This document shows, piece by piece, positions 1 to 13,052 of a stretch of DNA of 64,000 nt. The stretch is from NCBI GenBank assembly GCA_020736575.1, contig JAGPYM010000082.1, positions 1-64,000 on the forward strand, given 5' to 3'. The position numbers and the translations under genes were made by a program. Below the pieces are notes generated by a model. It worked only from the letters and a program-made list of their open reading frames with translations, was not told the DNA's origin and searched no databases. Origin of the DNA: Thelonectria olida. Lineage: Eukaryota; Ascomycota; Sordariomycetes; Hypocreales; Nectriaceae. Each line of letters begins with the position of its first letter. Position 1 is the first letter of the stretch.

Positions 1-1374
1 TCTAGCTATTATAACACTAAAAAGATATCTTTTAATATTAAACAAATAGCTTTTACCTTTTCTTTTTTATCTTTTAATTGTATAAATTTAGAATTTAATA
101 AGCCAGATTTTAAATTAGAAGACCCTTTAAATTAAAAATCTATATTTTTATAAATAAACTTTTATTAAAAGCCTTCTTCTAATTAACCTATTAAAAAGTA
201 GGGAAATAATTATTAGTTATATAATATAATTATTTTCCATTTTTATTAGTTATTTACATTAATTAATTTTTATAATTATTTTTTAACTAAATTATTAAAA
301 TTAAAGCTTTATTACTTCCAATTTTAATAGTATTATAAAATAATATATTTCTATTACTTATAATAAGTAATTTAAAGGTTTTAAAAAAAAAGTAAGTTTT
401 TATTAATTAGTCTGTTTTCTAATATTAAGTAAATTTAAAACTAGATTTACTATTAGCCTAAATTCTAGGGAAAACTTCTTTAATTTAATATTAGAGAAAA
501 GTAACTTAAAATTAATTCTTTATTTAATAAAGAAGATACTATTTAAAAGGTTTTTAATTTCTTATAGAAAATAACCTTCTTTTAAAGCTTTAAATAGCTC
601 TTCTTTTTAATAACTATTAAAATATTTTAATAGGTATTTAATATTTTATTTCTTTTATTCTATTTATATATTTTTAAAAAGAAAATACTAATTATTTTTA
701 TAATTCCCTATATTAATAGGTAGATATTAAGTCTATTTTATAAAAGGCTTATAATTTAAATTTAAATAATTTAAATTAATAATTAGTAGCTAATATTAAA
801 TATTAGGGAATTCTTTTAATTTTTAATATTTAGACTGCTAATAATTAAAATGCCTATTTAGGTATTATTTTAGCTTATATTAATTCTAATTTTAAATTAG
901 AATATAAGCTTATTATTAGTATTTTATCCTTATAAAATAACCTTCTAATTGATTTCTTAGGTTTAATTATTTAAATAAAAGTTATATAGAATATATTATA
1001 AGTAATTTTTATATTTTAAATATTTATCTTTCTATTAATATTAAAAATATCTTTAGGTAAGTTTTATTAATTTCTATTAATATATTTATAATTAAATTAG
1101 TATTACTAGGGATAATATATTAAAGAATAATTAATTTTTAAATGCTTTTAAGGATATTTATTTAAATACTTTAATAAGCTATTTAAAAATATATTAAGTA
1201 TATTAGTTTATTTTAAATATTATAGTTTAAGATATTCTTAAAAAATATTTAAATTCTAATTTTTTAGATTTTTATTATTTAATATATAAATCTATATTTT
1301 AGAAAATTTAAAAGCTTTAGAAGAATTTAAATTTATACTTTTAGTTTTAATAGTAAGTTATTAACTTATTTATT

Positions 1375-1392
1375 TATATATATATATATATT
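1375..1392. repeat. (TA)n microsatellite
   Basis: A run of nine TA dinucleotides inside the AT-rich block. It is a simple repeat with no sign of function. Confidence 0.8.
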
Positions 1393-2064
1393 AATTTTCT
1401 TTTAGCTTTTATTAGCTATTTAAAATAATTAGCTATAATTATTAAGTATACTAAAAGGGTAAAAGCTTATTAAAAGAAGGAATAAATAATTTAAATTAAA
1501 GGTTTTTACCTTTAATTTTAATAAGAAATTAATTCTTTTAATAAGTTATTTTCTTTTATTCCTATTAGTCATTTTAATTATTATTTTACTAATTAATATT
1601 TTAAATAATATTATTAGATGGAATTTAACTTATTATATAATGAATACTACTTTTTTATTAAAAGACCCTATTAATTATATAAATAAAAATTCTATTAATA
1701 AGAAAGTTAAAAAGGTCGCTTTTAATTATAATAATTAGATAGCTTTAAAATAGTTAGAAAGAATTTTTTAAACTTGTTTAAAGCTTTTAATTAAATTATA
1801 AGGCCAGTTTTATATAACTATTCCTTATAGCTTATTATATATTTATTAATTATATGATAAACTAGAAGAACTTTCTAAATACTTTACAAATCAAGCTAAA
1901 ATTTCTAATTTAATAAGTTATTTTTCTATTAAATAATATGTATTATTTTATTAGGCATTTTTTTTAAAATATTTAAAAGCTAGTTTAAAAGGCTTAAATA
2001 AGCTTAAAAAATATTTCTTAATTGACTTTAATAATTTAATAATATAAAAATATAAGCCTTTTAT

Positions 2065-2870
2065 TTAGCTATATCTTAAACCTAGACTTAAATTAGTATA
2101 ATTTAAGTCTAGTAGCCTTCTTTTTTATTATAAAAATATTAAAAGAGATATATTTATTTATTTAAAGCTAAATATAATAGGTAAGTTTTTTTATCCTTTT
2201 ATTTAAATATATTAATATTTTTTATTAATTAAAAACTTACCTATTATATATAAATATAATATCTAATTTATATATAATAGTATTAAGGTTAAAAAGAAGG
2301 TTAATTTATATTTAATTTATTTTTAATAAATTAAATAATAATATATATTCTAAATTTATTAGAATTAAGTTTAGATTCTAATAAAAGCTATATATATTAA
2401 ATTCTAACTAAATAGAGGAATTTAAACTCTATTTAAATAAAAATAGGGTAAATTATAAGGTAAGTAATTATTATTATTCTTATAAGCTATTTTATTCCTT
2501 TTTTTCTATTTATTTATTTTTACTAATTATTATTAATAGATCCTTAACCTATTAGAAGTAAAATAGCTCATTATTTCCTATTCTAGTAATTTGAATTAAA
2601 TATTATTTAGCAATTCCTACTACTTCTACCTTAATTAAGAGAATATTTTCTATTTCTAATAATATAATTATTCAAAATAGAAATAGGATTACTAATAATA
2701 TAATTAAGCAATTAATTTTATTAAAATCTTAAAAGATATGAAATTTAGATATTTTAAAAGTAGAATTAAAAGAGGAAGATGAAAAAAAAAAAAAAAAAAG
2801 AGAGGAAATTAAAGTAATTATTAATTTAGAAAGTGATTAGTTTTATTTTTATTAGTAGTCTTTTTGTATT
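2065..2870 (+). mobile_element. hAT-type transposon 3' end, heavily decayed copy
   Basis: This stretch aligns along its length with 3082-3870, in the same orientation, about 1 kb away. Shared landmarks are the start (TTAGCTATA-like), the AAAAATATTAAAAGAGA segment and the region coding for the hAT C-terminal dimerisation domain at about 2520-2780. Where the copies differ, this one mostly has A or T where the other keeps G or C. The transposase frame is broken by several stops. An 18-A run lies at about 2782-2799. The element's left part probably extends towards position 1 but is too decayed to delimit. Confidence 0.6.
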
Positions 2871-3081
2871 AATTTATTCTATTTGATATCTATTTATTAT
2901 TATTTTACTTATAATTCAAATATTATAATTTTAAAGTTTAATTTAAAATAATTATTTTATTATATTAAACTTTAAATAAAATTAAATTTCTAATATTAAG
3001 GATTAAAAATAATTAAATTACACTAGTAAATAAAAGGGATAAAAAATGTAATTATTAAATCTTATAATATAGCCTTTTCTT

Positions 3082-3870
3082 TTAGCTATAGTCTCAGACC
3101 CTAGATTAAGATTAGTACAATTTACGTCTGGTGGCTTTCTTTTTTATGATAAAAATATTAAAAGAGAGATATTTTAATAAGTAAGTTTTTTTAAGCCATT
3201 TATGTAAATATATTAATATTTTTTATTTATTATTGGTTTAAAAAGACTTACCTATTACACATAAATATAATGAGCTAATTTATATAAAATAGTATTAAAA
3301 TTAAGAAGGAAGGTCAGTCTATTTTTAATTCATGTTTTGATAAATTAAATAAGAATATATATTCTGCAAATTTACTAGAATTAAGCTCAGATTCTAATAA
3401 AGAGCTTTAGATATCAAATTCCGATCAAATTGAGGAATTTGAGCTCTATTTAAATGAAAATAGGGTAAATCGCAAGGCAAGTTATTATTATTATTTTCCT
3501 TTTTAAAATAAATTACTAATTATTATTAGATAAATCCCTTAACTTATTGGGAGCAAAATCGCTCTCGATTCCTATTTTAGCAATTTTAGCTAGACGTTAT
3601 TTAGCAATTCCTGCTATCTCTGCCTCAATTGAGAGGATCTTTTCTATTTCTAGTAATGTAATTACTAAAAGTAGAAATAGAGTTGCTAATAGTATAATTA
3701 AGCAGCTCATTTTATTAAAAGCTTGGGAGCTTTGGAATTTCGAGTTTAAAAGAGGAATTAAGGGATGAAAATTGGGATGAAAATGAAGAAGTTGGAAGCA
3801 GCAAATTAAAATTGAGGATAATTTAGATAGTAATTAGTTTAGCTTGTTTTTTTTTAGCTTTTTTCCTTTC
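3082..3870 (+). mobile_element. hAT-type transposon 3' end, less decayed copy
   Basis: This is the better-preserved member of the tandem pair with 2065-2870. It keeps the only protein-like frame in the AT-rich block (3547-3768). Terminal inverted repeats and target-site duplications could not be delimited, so the borders are those of the similarity between the two copies. Confidence 0.6.
3547..3768 (+). pseudogene. hAT transposase C-terminal dimerisation domain fragment
   Basis: The 73-residue frame contains LARRYLAIPAISASIERIFS followed by SRNR and a leucine-rich LILLKAWEL segment. This is the conserved C-terminal dimerisation block of hAT transposases (family pattern YLAIPATSA..ERVFS). The frame has no ATG at its start and lacks the catalytic region and BED zinc finger, so it is a relic. 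The domain call is secure; activity is excluded by the missing remainder. Confidence 0.75.
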
Positions 3871-4489
3871 TTTAATAAAAACTATTTTATTATTGTATAA
3901 AGCTATTTAAATAAAAAGTATTAAAGTTTTCAAGTTTAAATTAAGCTATTTATTTAATCAAGTCTTAATTAAAAGAAATATACTAAATAAAAGAATTAAC
4001 ATATTTTATTTGAATATAGATAAAATTTTCTATTAATTAATTCTATACTTATATATATATTAATAATTTAAATTAAAAATATTAGAATTTTGAAGCTTAA
4101 AATAAGCTAGTTATGTAATAAGCTTTTAATATAAGAAAAGTAAATAAATTAAAAACAGTTTATAAGAAATTTAATAACTAGCTTAATATAAACTTTAAAA
4201 ATAGAAAGGCTTCACTTTTATATTATATTATTAAATACTGGCCTAATAGTAGCCTGTATTAAGTTTTATTAAGCTTTTTTATAGTTTTTAATAATATACC
4301 TTAAACACCACCTATTTATTTAATATACAAAAATACAGAACTAGTTTGATATAAATATTAAAACTTTTGAAAAGTTAATTTTAATATAATCTTTTTATAT
4401 AATAATCTAACAATAGGCTCTAATAATTTTTCTTAAGCTTCTTTATAATTATTTAATAAAATACCTGAATTAACTATTAGTCAGTTTTG

Positions 4490-4700
4490 AATTTTTTAGT
4501 CAGATTAAAAAAGTTAGTAACTTTTTTAGTCCAGTCACCTAAGTGAATTAATTCACTAGTGAATTATTTAGTCAGACTAATTTAGTTATTAGTCCAGTCA
4601 TAAGGGTGAATTAATTCAGGCTGACTAAAAACATCAGGACTTTTTTAGTCAAGAATTATTTAGTCAGTGACTTAAGTTAGTGACTGGAATCACCACCCTG
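4490..4700. repeat. Cluster of short palindromes and TTAGTC/CCAGTCA motifs
   Basis: This 210-bp patch repeats TTTTTTAGTC, AGTCCAGTCA and GTCAGACTAA in both orientations. It contains the perfect 16-bp palindrome AGTGAATTAATTCACT at 4542-4557. A related patch with AGTCCAGTCCAGTAACTG and CCCAGTCACTTGGG lies at about 8,218-8,310. Such clusters resemble transposon subterminal repeats, here perhaps of the hAT relics, but no element ends could be matched to them. Confidence 0.5.
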
Positions 4701-7700
4701 ATTATTAGTTTTTCTTTAAAATAATTTATTCTGCTCTATACATTAGTAATATTTTATCTTGTTAATACTTCAATTTAATATGAATAATCCTTACATTTTT
4801 ACGTTATATATCTTAATTCCTATATAACCTGAGATAATATGTAAATAAATCAAATCAAATATTTACTAGATATACACTATATATATAGAGTTTAAAATTA
4901 TACTACATCTTTTTATTTTATTCCTATCTAGATTAGTAATATGAAGCTATTTTTAAACTACTATATATATTATACCCCATAAACTTTAGCATTATACTAC
5001 GATAACTATTATAAATGTCTAACTTTACTTTTATAGAAAAAGTAAATATATATAAGTTGAACATTTTATTAAAGGCTTTATAATTCTATGACTTATTTGA
5101 ATTTTATTTCTTACCTTTTCAAGAAAAGATAGCTCATATTAAGGTATATTATATATTAACGATTTTCATATTAAAACTATTAAAACTGTATTCAAATTAT
5201 GTTTTATAATTAATAGAGTTTCATTGTTTCATATTAAGTATATTATAATACACAACACTTTTTAAATTTTAAGATATAATGGCCACTATAATACACAACT
5301 ATTTATATTATTAAAATTATTTACTTGATATTCTTACTACCTTCTATATAGAGAGCTATTTGTAGTAGCTATTTTATTCCTATGAAACTAAAGAAAGTAA
5401 TATACAACTTATTAATCTACTTCATTGTTTAATATATTTGAAAAAATTTAATATAAAGTTAATTAAGATTTGTACTTAATATGAATTTATAATTTAGAAT
5501 AAGTAAAACAGCTCTTACTATTAATACTTTATATTATCATTACCTTAATGCAGTACCTTTCTAATAATTATATATTTTATTATGCTATTTTACTTTAATT
5601 GTAGTTTTATTAAAAGGTTCTTAAAAGTTTAAGATTTTATTTATATATTTTACACTTTGTATATTTTTTACTATATTTAAAACTATACAATTAGTGTATT
5701 TAACTATCACTTAAAATAAAATCAAAATATTTAATTTTTTAAGCTTAATTATTAAGACCATTGATGTGTTTTACTTATGTGAGTAAATAGGTTTACTTAT
5801 AGCTAATTTAATTAAGCTTTTTTAATAATTTATGTTCTTATGAAAGTAGTTTACTAGTTTATCGTATTAATTTAAATTGTAAACCTATATATACATAAGG
5901 AATAATATTAATCATTATTATACATAGTTTTAAGCTTAATATAAAATATAATTTTCAATGTAATATATAAGTTATTAAAATATTTGTACAAATTTCACAT
6001 ATAAATATAAAAGATTAAAAATATTATAAAATAAAAATAGAATATATTCAAGCTTTTACTTTCCAATCTATATTATAAAATATATTATAACAGGATTATA
6101 TATCATAATCGTTAGAATATCAAACATACTTAAAATACTAAGAAGGATTAAATAGTTAGATCTATTTTAAAGGCTTTATATAAAAGTTTAAAAACTATTA
6201 ACCAATTTAAAAAAGAATGTATTTATACTTCTCTTATATAAATAGTAAATAACTATTTTATTTACACTATTAAAAAATACTATTTAGGCTATAGTAGTTA
6301 TTATAATACAAAATATGAACTTTTTCACAATTGATAAATGAGACATTATACAAATAAGTAACATGTATAAACGAAATAAGTTGTTTTTAAATTTATCTTT
6401 ATACTTACTATAAAATAAGTAACATATAAGAACATATTATATTAAGCTTAAATTTTTATAATAGAAACACATTTAGAAAAGGTTTTAACTGGGCCTTATG
6501 TATAAAAGAGATTATACATTATTATTTAAGTAAAGGCTAACTTTGGTTCTTTATATAGAGACTCCTTATTTTATTCATAATGTAAGATAATATAATTTAA
6601 TTAAATAGTAAGTTAAATATGTTATAATTCTATATAGATTTAAAGTTACATATACTATTTAATTAATTTTTGATTACATATTTAGCCTTACTATATAGCC
6701 CTTGAAGCTAAACTATTAATAAGATAATTTACTCTAAGCTCAACTTTACATCTTTTGCTTTCTAACTGTATTATAATAATCAAAATTAAAATTAATAAAA
6801 GTATTAAAAATATAAAGCCATCATAAAGAATTAAAACTATAAAAAAAAGGATTGTGTATTGTAATATGTTCTATTTATCTTATTTTAATATCCTTATTAC
6901 TCGCAAACTAGTCTCTTAGCCTCTGTCTATGGCTCATAGTTATAAATGGAGTTATAATTTTAATTACTAAGTTAAATTACTAATTATTAATCAAAAAAGT
7001 TAAATACGTTGACATATTCAAATAATTAAATTGATAATTAAAAAATGTTTAAAGAATTACAGGCAAATTACCTTTCTGTATTAACGTAACCGGAAGAATT
7101 AGACTCGGTAAGTAAATTTAAAAATAATTAGATGAATTAAATATGGAACTTTAAACATTATGGTAGTAAACTATTTAATTAAATACTAAGGAATATAAAC
7201 ACTATACTAAATGTACTTAGCTTTTTCATTAAAAATACAATGTAAATTTAAAGGTAAATTTCTATTAATTATTAACTAGTATAATAATCAGACCTAAATT
7301 ATTATTAAATAGTTATAAATTAATGTATTTACATTAGTGTATTATAATAGTTAGAATTAATGCATAAATTCATATTGGCAAATTAGTTTATTTCAATTAA
7401 TTAATTGCAGTAATTATACTGACATAATGGAAATATATGATAACTTGTTTATAGTATTAATAATATACTATTATTCCTTTATTATATAATTTATATATAT
7501 TTTATACTAAGAATGTAGAGCTATAGTTTTAAGAAATAACAGTAACAATATATAACTAATATAAACCTCTACTTATATTAACTACTGTATTTAGACTTTC
7601 TATTATATATTTAATTGAAATTTCTTATAGTGTCATATTAAATAGAAATATCATATTAATACTTGAAAGTTTTAATCTTATTCTATAGAGTCCATTTGTA

Positions 7701-8968
7701 AATATGAATATTATAAAATCCATAATAGCCAATTAATTGTTATTATATATAAGACTCCACATTGTATTAGCCTATTTACTATGTAAACATAAGCTAACTG
7801 TATTATGAGTAATTATTGCTAGGATAGTAAATATATTATAAGAGATTAAATGACCTCGAATATTTAATTATTATAGATATTTTTCTAAAGGTAAAATTTA
7901 TTACCTTTACTATCTGTTTTTTACTTGAAAGTATTTCTATATATAATAGTTCTGTAACACGGTTTTGAAATAAAACAAACAGGTGTTATAGCAATTGAGA
8001 TAATATGCCGAGAATTGCTTCTAATTATATTTTAATATTTATAAAGTTAAGTACGATATACACAATAATTGTTTCTTAAAATGCGGTATTATAGTAACTA
8101 TAGCTAGATAATATTTAATGGCTAAAAGCTGAAGCTTCTTATTTAAATAGACAGTTATTAATCCATTTATTATATAAATAATATTATAACTACTATAAGC
8201 AGGTTTATAATCCATTTAAGTCCAGTCCAGTAACTGAGGCAACTGGGATTATTAAATTAATTTACAGTTATTAGATAGTAACTTAAGCCCAGTCACTTGG
8301 GCAAATTAATGGGGCTTTCGTACATAAATTGTATATATATGTGTATAAATTGATGGTTAGTTACATGTAAATAGTAAAAATATAAGGGTTTTAGTTGTAC
8401 ACAGTGTTCCTATTAAGAAGCCCGATTCTTACTTGTAATATTTTTTTCCGGGCATTAATTCACGTATGTTTGAAAATCCCTTATATTACTAAATTAATTT
8501 ATTTATTTAGTTAAGCTCATTTTATATAAATATTAATAACTGTTTTAGTTTAATTAATAAAGGATAATAATTTTCAATTGATATATATACCATCCATAAT
8601 CTAAGGCCTAAATCCAACCTTTCATAGCCTTTTGGAGCCTAATTAAGCTTAGATATTAAAACACTTTAATATAGGTAAGTAAATAATTAATAGACTTTTA
8701 ATTTGAAATTAATAAATTATTTATCAGACTATTAAGGACTACCTATTACAAATAAACTGTTAAAGTTAGCTAATAGAAATTATTATAAATTACTTATTAT
8801 ATATTAATTATTATAATGTACTTATTATAAAGGAATTATTATAAGTGAATTACTGCAAGTTCATTATTATAAAGTAATTATTTAAATTAATTATTACAAT
8901 CTAAACTTATTGTAATTACTATTTTTTATACTTCTTTCATTTTTATAGTTTTAATTTGATATCAACCT

Positions 8969-9534
8969 ATTTAATTTATTTATTTAATTTATTTAATTTA
9001 ATTTATTTAATTTATTTAATTTATTTAATTTATTTAATTTATTTAATTTATTTAATTTATTTAATTTATTTATTTATTTAATTTATTTAATTTATTTAAT
9101 TTATTTAATTTATTTAATTTATTTAATTTATTTAATTTATTTAATTTATTTATTTAATTTATTTATTTATTTAATTTATTTAATTTATTTAATTTATTTA
9201 ATTTATTTAATTTATTTAATTTATTTAATTTATTTAATTTATTTAATTTATTTAATTTATTTAATTTATTTAATTTATTTAATTTATTTAATTTATTTAA
9301 TTTATTTAATTTATTTAATTTATTTAATTTATTTAATTTATTTAATTTATTTAATTTATTTAATTTATTTAATTTATTTAATTTATTTAATTTATTTAAT
9401 TTATTTAATTTATTTATTTAATTTATTTAATTTATTTAATTTATTTAATTTATTTAATTTATTTAATTTATTTAATTTATTTAATTTATTTAATTTATTT
9501 AATTTATTTAATTTATTTAATTTATTTAATTTAT
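8969..9534. repeat. 566-bp array of the 8-bp satellite TTATTTAA
   Basis: The unit TTATTTAA repeats about 70 times with almost no substitutions. A few units carry an extra TTAT at about 8,978, 9,068, 9,150-9,170 and 9,413. Homogeneity in an otherwise mutated block indicates recent slippage expansion. Pure A/T cannot be changed by C-to-T mutation, which also helps preservation. Confidence 0.95.
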
Positions 9535-9599
9535 TATCTAATTTAACTATCCTTTTTAAGTTATATTGTTCATAATCATTCTTTTTCAAAATGCTAATT

Positions 9600-9930
9600 A
9601 CTTGAGTATATATATTAGATAAAAATTATATCTTTTAATACGATAGAATGTACTTTTAGTTTTTCCTTTTTATCATTTAACTTTTTAAATCTAAGATGTA
9701 AGAGGCCCAATTTAAATCTAAACAGTCATCTTAAATTAAGAATCTATAGTCTTTTTAATTAATCTATGAAGCCATAGGGAAATAGTTACTCCGTATATAC
9801 TATGGGTTATGTACTTTTACTCTTTAATTATACTTTACCTAAAGTATAGAAATTGAGGGTTATATTACTTAAAGTCTCTTAAAGGGCTTAACTGTGTTTA
9901 TGAAGGTAGTAATTAGCTTAATTAATATTA
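9600..9930 (+). repeat. Second copy of the repeat found at the window's left edge
   Basis: Direct-orientation similarity to about 20-330. Shared landmarks in order are ATATCTTTTAATA, CTTTTTATCATTTAA-like, a TAAATCTAAGATG..GAGGCCCAATTTAAAT-like segment, TTAAATTAAGAATCTATA and GGGAAATA. This copy keeps more G and C, so the left-edge copy is the more decayed one. It is probably the 5' part of the same hAT family, judged by order only. Confidence 0.5.
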
Positions 9931-10440
9931 GGTCTTCTAAAAAGAAAATTATATTTTAAAATACTTAGATTAATCTTTTAATTAAGCCTCGTTAGTATAT
10001 TTTATTAGATAATAGATGGATATTGACAAACTAAATTTTTTAAATATTTATACAGGTTTTTTATTAGTTAAATATATTTAAAAACGTTTATATATTTTAA
10101 TTTATAATACCTATCCATTTAACCATTACTATTTTAAATTATCATTTATTTAATTAGTAGGAAGTTAGTTATATTAATTAAATTATAAATAATAGAGTTA
10201 AACAAATAGGTAGTTTTATTTTAAAATTCATAATAAACCCTATTAATAAACTTGTTATAATAGGTTTAAGGCTAGGGTTCGGCTTATATTAACCTCTATT
10301 ATATGCTTAAAACTTTAGCCATTTTATAGATATTATAAAAGTAATTATTTTCCTACCTTTCCTTTTGTATTTTAAACTTTTTCTTATAAATAGTAACAAA
10401 TAAACTTAAACCCTTACTGTTGCTATTTTTAGAATTATAT

Positions 10441-10530
10441 TAACCTTTTTAAAAGATTATATAATTATCTTAGCCTTTTTAAAAGATAATATAATTATCT
10501 TAACCTTCTTTAAAGATTATATAAGTATAT
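10441..10530. repeat. Tandem repeat, 3 x 30 bp
   Basis: Three consecutive 30-bp units each start with TWRCCTTYTTWAAAGATW and end with ATAATTATCT or ATAAGTATAT. Units 1 and 2 differ at two positions; unit 3 is more diverged. No function is evident. Confidence 0.85.
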
Positions 10531-11935
10531 TGAACTTTTGCTTTTTATTTAATTAGGGTAAAATACTTTTAAATGGACCTATTAGATGTCTTTTAAAGAG
10601 AATCAAAAGTTCGACTATATTTTTATATTTTCTCTTACGTAAACTACCAGTATTATTCATAGTTATATTTTTGTAATATATTTCTTTCTTTCTTATAACT
10701 TATTTTATATTTTTTAACTACTTATTATAAAAAACATACTTAATAAACCTTAGGATATTACAATCTTTTTAAAATTTTAAAGAACTATTATAACTTTTAT
10801 TAAGCTATTATAAATAATTATTATAAATAAGAATTATTAACTTAAACCAATTTATATAGATTAAATCATATAAACCTTTTAAATACTTACTACTTATATA
10901 CAATAGGCTAATTTTTCTGTTTTTAAATTTTACCTTTTACAACATATGTATAAAATACTTTATATTATATTTTAATATTAAGTTACTACTAATTATAGGC
11001 TTTTATAACGTAAATAATTATAATTTATGTATTTTTTAATAAGGTTTTATTAGTATATTTTCATTTTATATTTTATTTCTCTTTTACTTTTGTTTATTTA
11101 AAATACTAATTTTAAAATTACTATTAATTATTTAATATCTTTTAATTTTACTTTATAAAGTTATCTTTTATATAACAATATTAACAAATAGTTTTTTATA
11201 TTATCTATATAAAATTTTAAATAAATTAGATTTATAGATTTCTCTTTTCAATAAACCTTATAATTAATTGGTATGTTATTCTTATAAGGCTATTAGCCTC
11301 CAGGTTGTATCTTAATATAAAAATACTTTTAACTTTTATTAATTTTATAATCTTTTTATAACCATGTTAAAACTTTAAAATCTTATTAACTATACTAGTA
11401 AGATTTATATTGTAAGAGCGTATTAGCTTTTTAATAACATATTTTATTTCATTAGTATTAAATACTGATATACTCTTACCTTAAATTTAATATATAAGAT
11501 TATATGAAACTTCTAAAAAATACTTATAACCTTCCTTATACGTTCTTAAAATATTAAATATTTATATATACATTTCTTATTCAGCATTTTAATATAATGA
11601 TACATACTTTCAATAGATTATATAAATTGAAATCATATATACTATCTATAAATTTAGCTATTAGTAATATTATTTAAATATAATAATAACTACTTTATAT
11701 TTTATATAATTTTAATTCATGAAATAAAACCACTTAATTTATTATTTATTTTTTTATTTATACTTATTAAAATAGAGTTTATATAATGCTTTTTATTTTT
11801 CTACTTATTGTTTTAAATATAACTCTTTTAAAAAAAATTTTTTTTTGCTGATTATTTAATTTAACTATATGTAAATTTAATAATATTTTTAGACTTTTTA
11901 TATTATACATATAAACTTTTTAAAGTTTAATCATG

Positions 11936-12578
11936 TAAGGGTTAGCGTGGTGTGACTCGCCCGTCAATAGACCTATCCAGCAAAGCCAAAAAGATCAACC
12001 AGTTATCTCACTGCGTGAGAGAACTGCACCACACACCGGCCTATAAGGAGCCACAAGCTCAGCTCCTTACAGATCGATGACCTTTTCAATATCGGAAACG
12101 CTAGGAAACGCGAAGTAGTAAAGTGTGAATGGCTGATTACACATCACGTATTCGATATCGTCATCGTCGACCATTAGTTGTCGTTTAACAGGGCTGTCGT
12201 AGCTTCGAGATCATTTAGAAGCTCCTGCCATCGAGTACATCAACCGCCGTTCACAATGGAGCCCGCCTACGTAAACTAAACCTACCTCGGTTAACAGAAA
12301 CCCCTCGATGAACCTCTTGTGTGAGGCTTGTTCGAGCGTTGCATAAGCGGTCATGATATGTTTCTAGCCCCGCCTCCATCGCAGCCCCAAGAGAAAGTTT
12401 ACGTGGTGACGTCAAACTTGTTGGAAGTCGCGGGCGTTAGACGATCAAGTCGGTGGCAGAGCCCTAGAACATTCTACAGCTACCCATACCTATATATAGA
12501 TGGTGGCCCTTCCGCCTCGCACTTGTATGAATTAAGCAATCTGAATTCTCTCATTATAACAAAACTTAACATGGGAAG
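11936..12578. other. Boundary from AT-rich block to ordinary sequence
   Basis: Composition switches within about 20 bases at 11,935-11,945 from nearly pure A/T to balanced sequence. Just inside the boundary lies a perfect 8-bp inverted repeat, TAAGGAGC/GCTCCTTA (12,044-12,051 and 12,062-12,069, 10-base loop). No gene is supported; a plus-strand frame at 12,328-12,612 is antisense to the decayed gene that follows. So abrupt an edge fits either a RIP-spreading border or an insertion junction. Confidence 0.6.
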
Positions 12579-13052
12579 TCAAAGCAAGGTGAACAACGTG
12601 GTTTTCCCGTGAGGAACCCGGAGATGCACGTTGTAAGTTTCGAGTCCAATTCGATGCATGCTGTTATCTTCTAGTGCGATGCCTCCGGGACGGTGATTGC
12701 TATAGGCTGGAAACGCGATGCAGAGGCAGCTGAGAAAGCCTTTGTTTCGAAGTCATATGTGATGGAGAAATGAAGCACAAATCTGATGTTCGGTGTCGTA
12801 CTCGGTTTTAGATACTGGCATATCTAGGCCGAACCGGGAATAGTTTATGGAATAAAGCAAAGGGCTTACTTCATGATGTGCCATTTTGGTCGGAAGTAGA
12901 ATTCCTGGGTGTAAATGTGATGGTCGAACCCTATAGGGCCTACCCGAGGAATCCAGAGACGATTCAATCGTGATGAGTTTCGGAACTACTAAGAGCTCTT
13001 CATAGACCTTAATCCGGATCTCGCCGGGGAAGCTGAAGAAATCGACCGGCAT
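12579..13052 (-). pseudogene. Decayed fungal F-box-like / DUF protein, interrupted by one stop
   Basis: The ATG at 13,052 opens MPVDFFSFPGEIRIKVYEEL, the usual start of a very common fungal family of unknown function (F-box-like FPGEIRxKVYEELL). The motif SPLLYSINYSRFG follows. After 99 codons the frame meets TGA, yet the same frame continues past it with GFLSCLCIAFPAYSNHRPGG, again typical of the family, to a stop at 12,579. The first stop sits where the family usually has Gly, so a GGA-to-TGA change is the simplest explanation (inference from recalled family pattern). A truncated 99-residue product remains possible. Confidence 0.6.

Larger units (their letters stand above)
1..11935. other. 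Extremely AT-rich, gene-free block (RIP-decayed repeat island)
   Basis: Almost every line is A/T, with rare G and C, and no open frame beyond a short transposase relic. Stop codons are dense in all frames. Recognisable content is decayed transposon sequence, an 8-bp satellite, a 30-bp tandem repeat and palindromic clusters, listed separately. The composition fits repeat-induced point mutation in Pezizomycotina, which turns duplicated DNA into AT-rich, usually H3K9-methylated chromatin. Many fungal regional centromeres and subtelomeres look like this, but nothing here proves a centromere. Base composition was judged by eye. Confidence 0.85.

Noticed and set aside
8969..9534. Regular repeats that could be mistaken for a CRISPR array
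   Set aside because: Uniform 8-bp head-to-tail satellite without spacers, and the organism is clearly eukaryotic.
1..11935. Telomere or mitochondrial insertion as explanation for the AT-rich block
   Set aside because: No TTAGGG arrays and no mitochondrial genes; hAT relics and other decayed repeats explain the composition better.
12328..12612. 94-codon plus-strand frame at the island's edge
   Set aside because: It overlaps the 3' end of the F-box-like pseudogene in antisense and has no recognisable feature.
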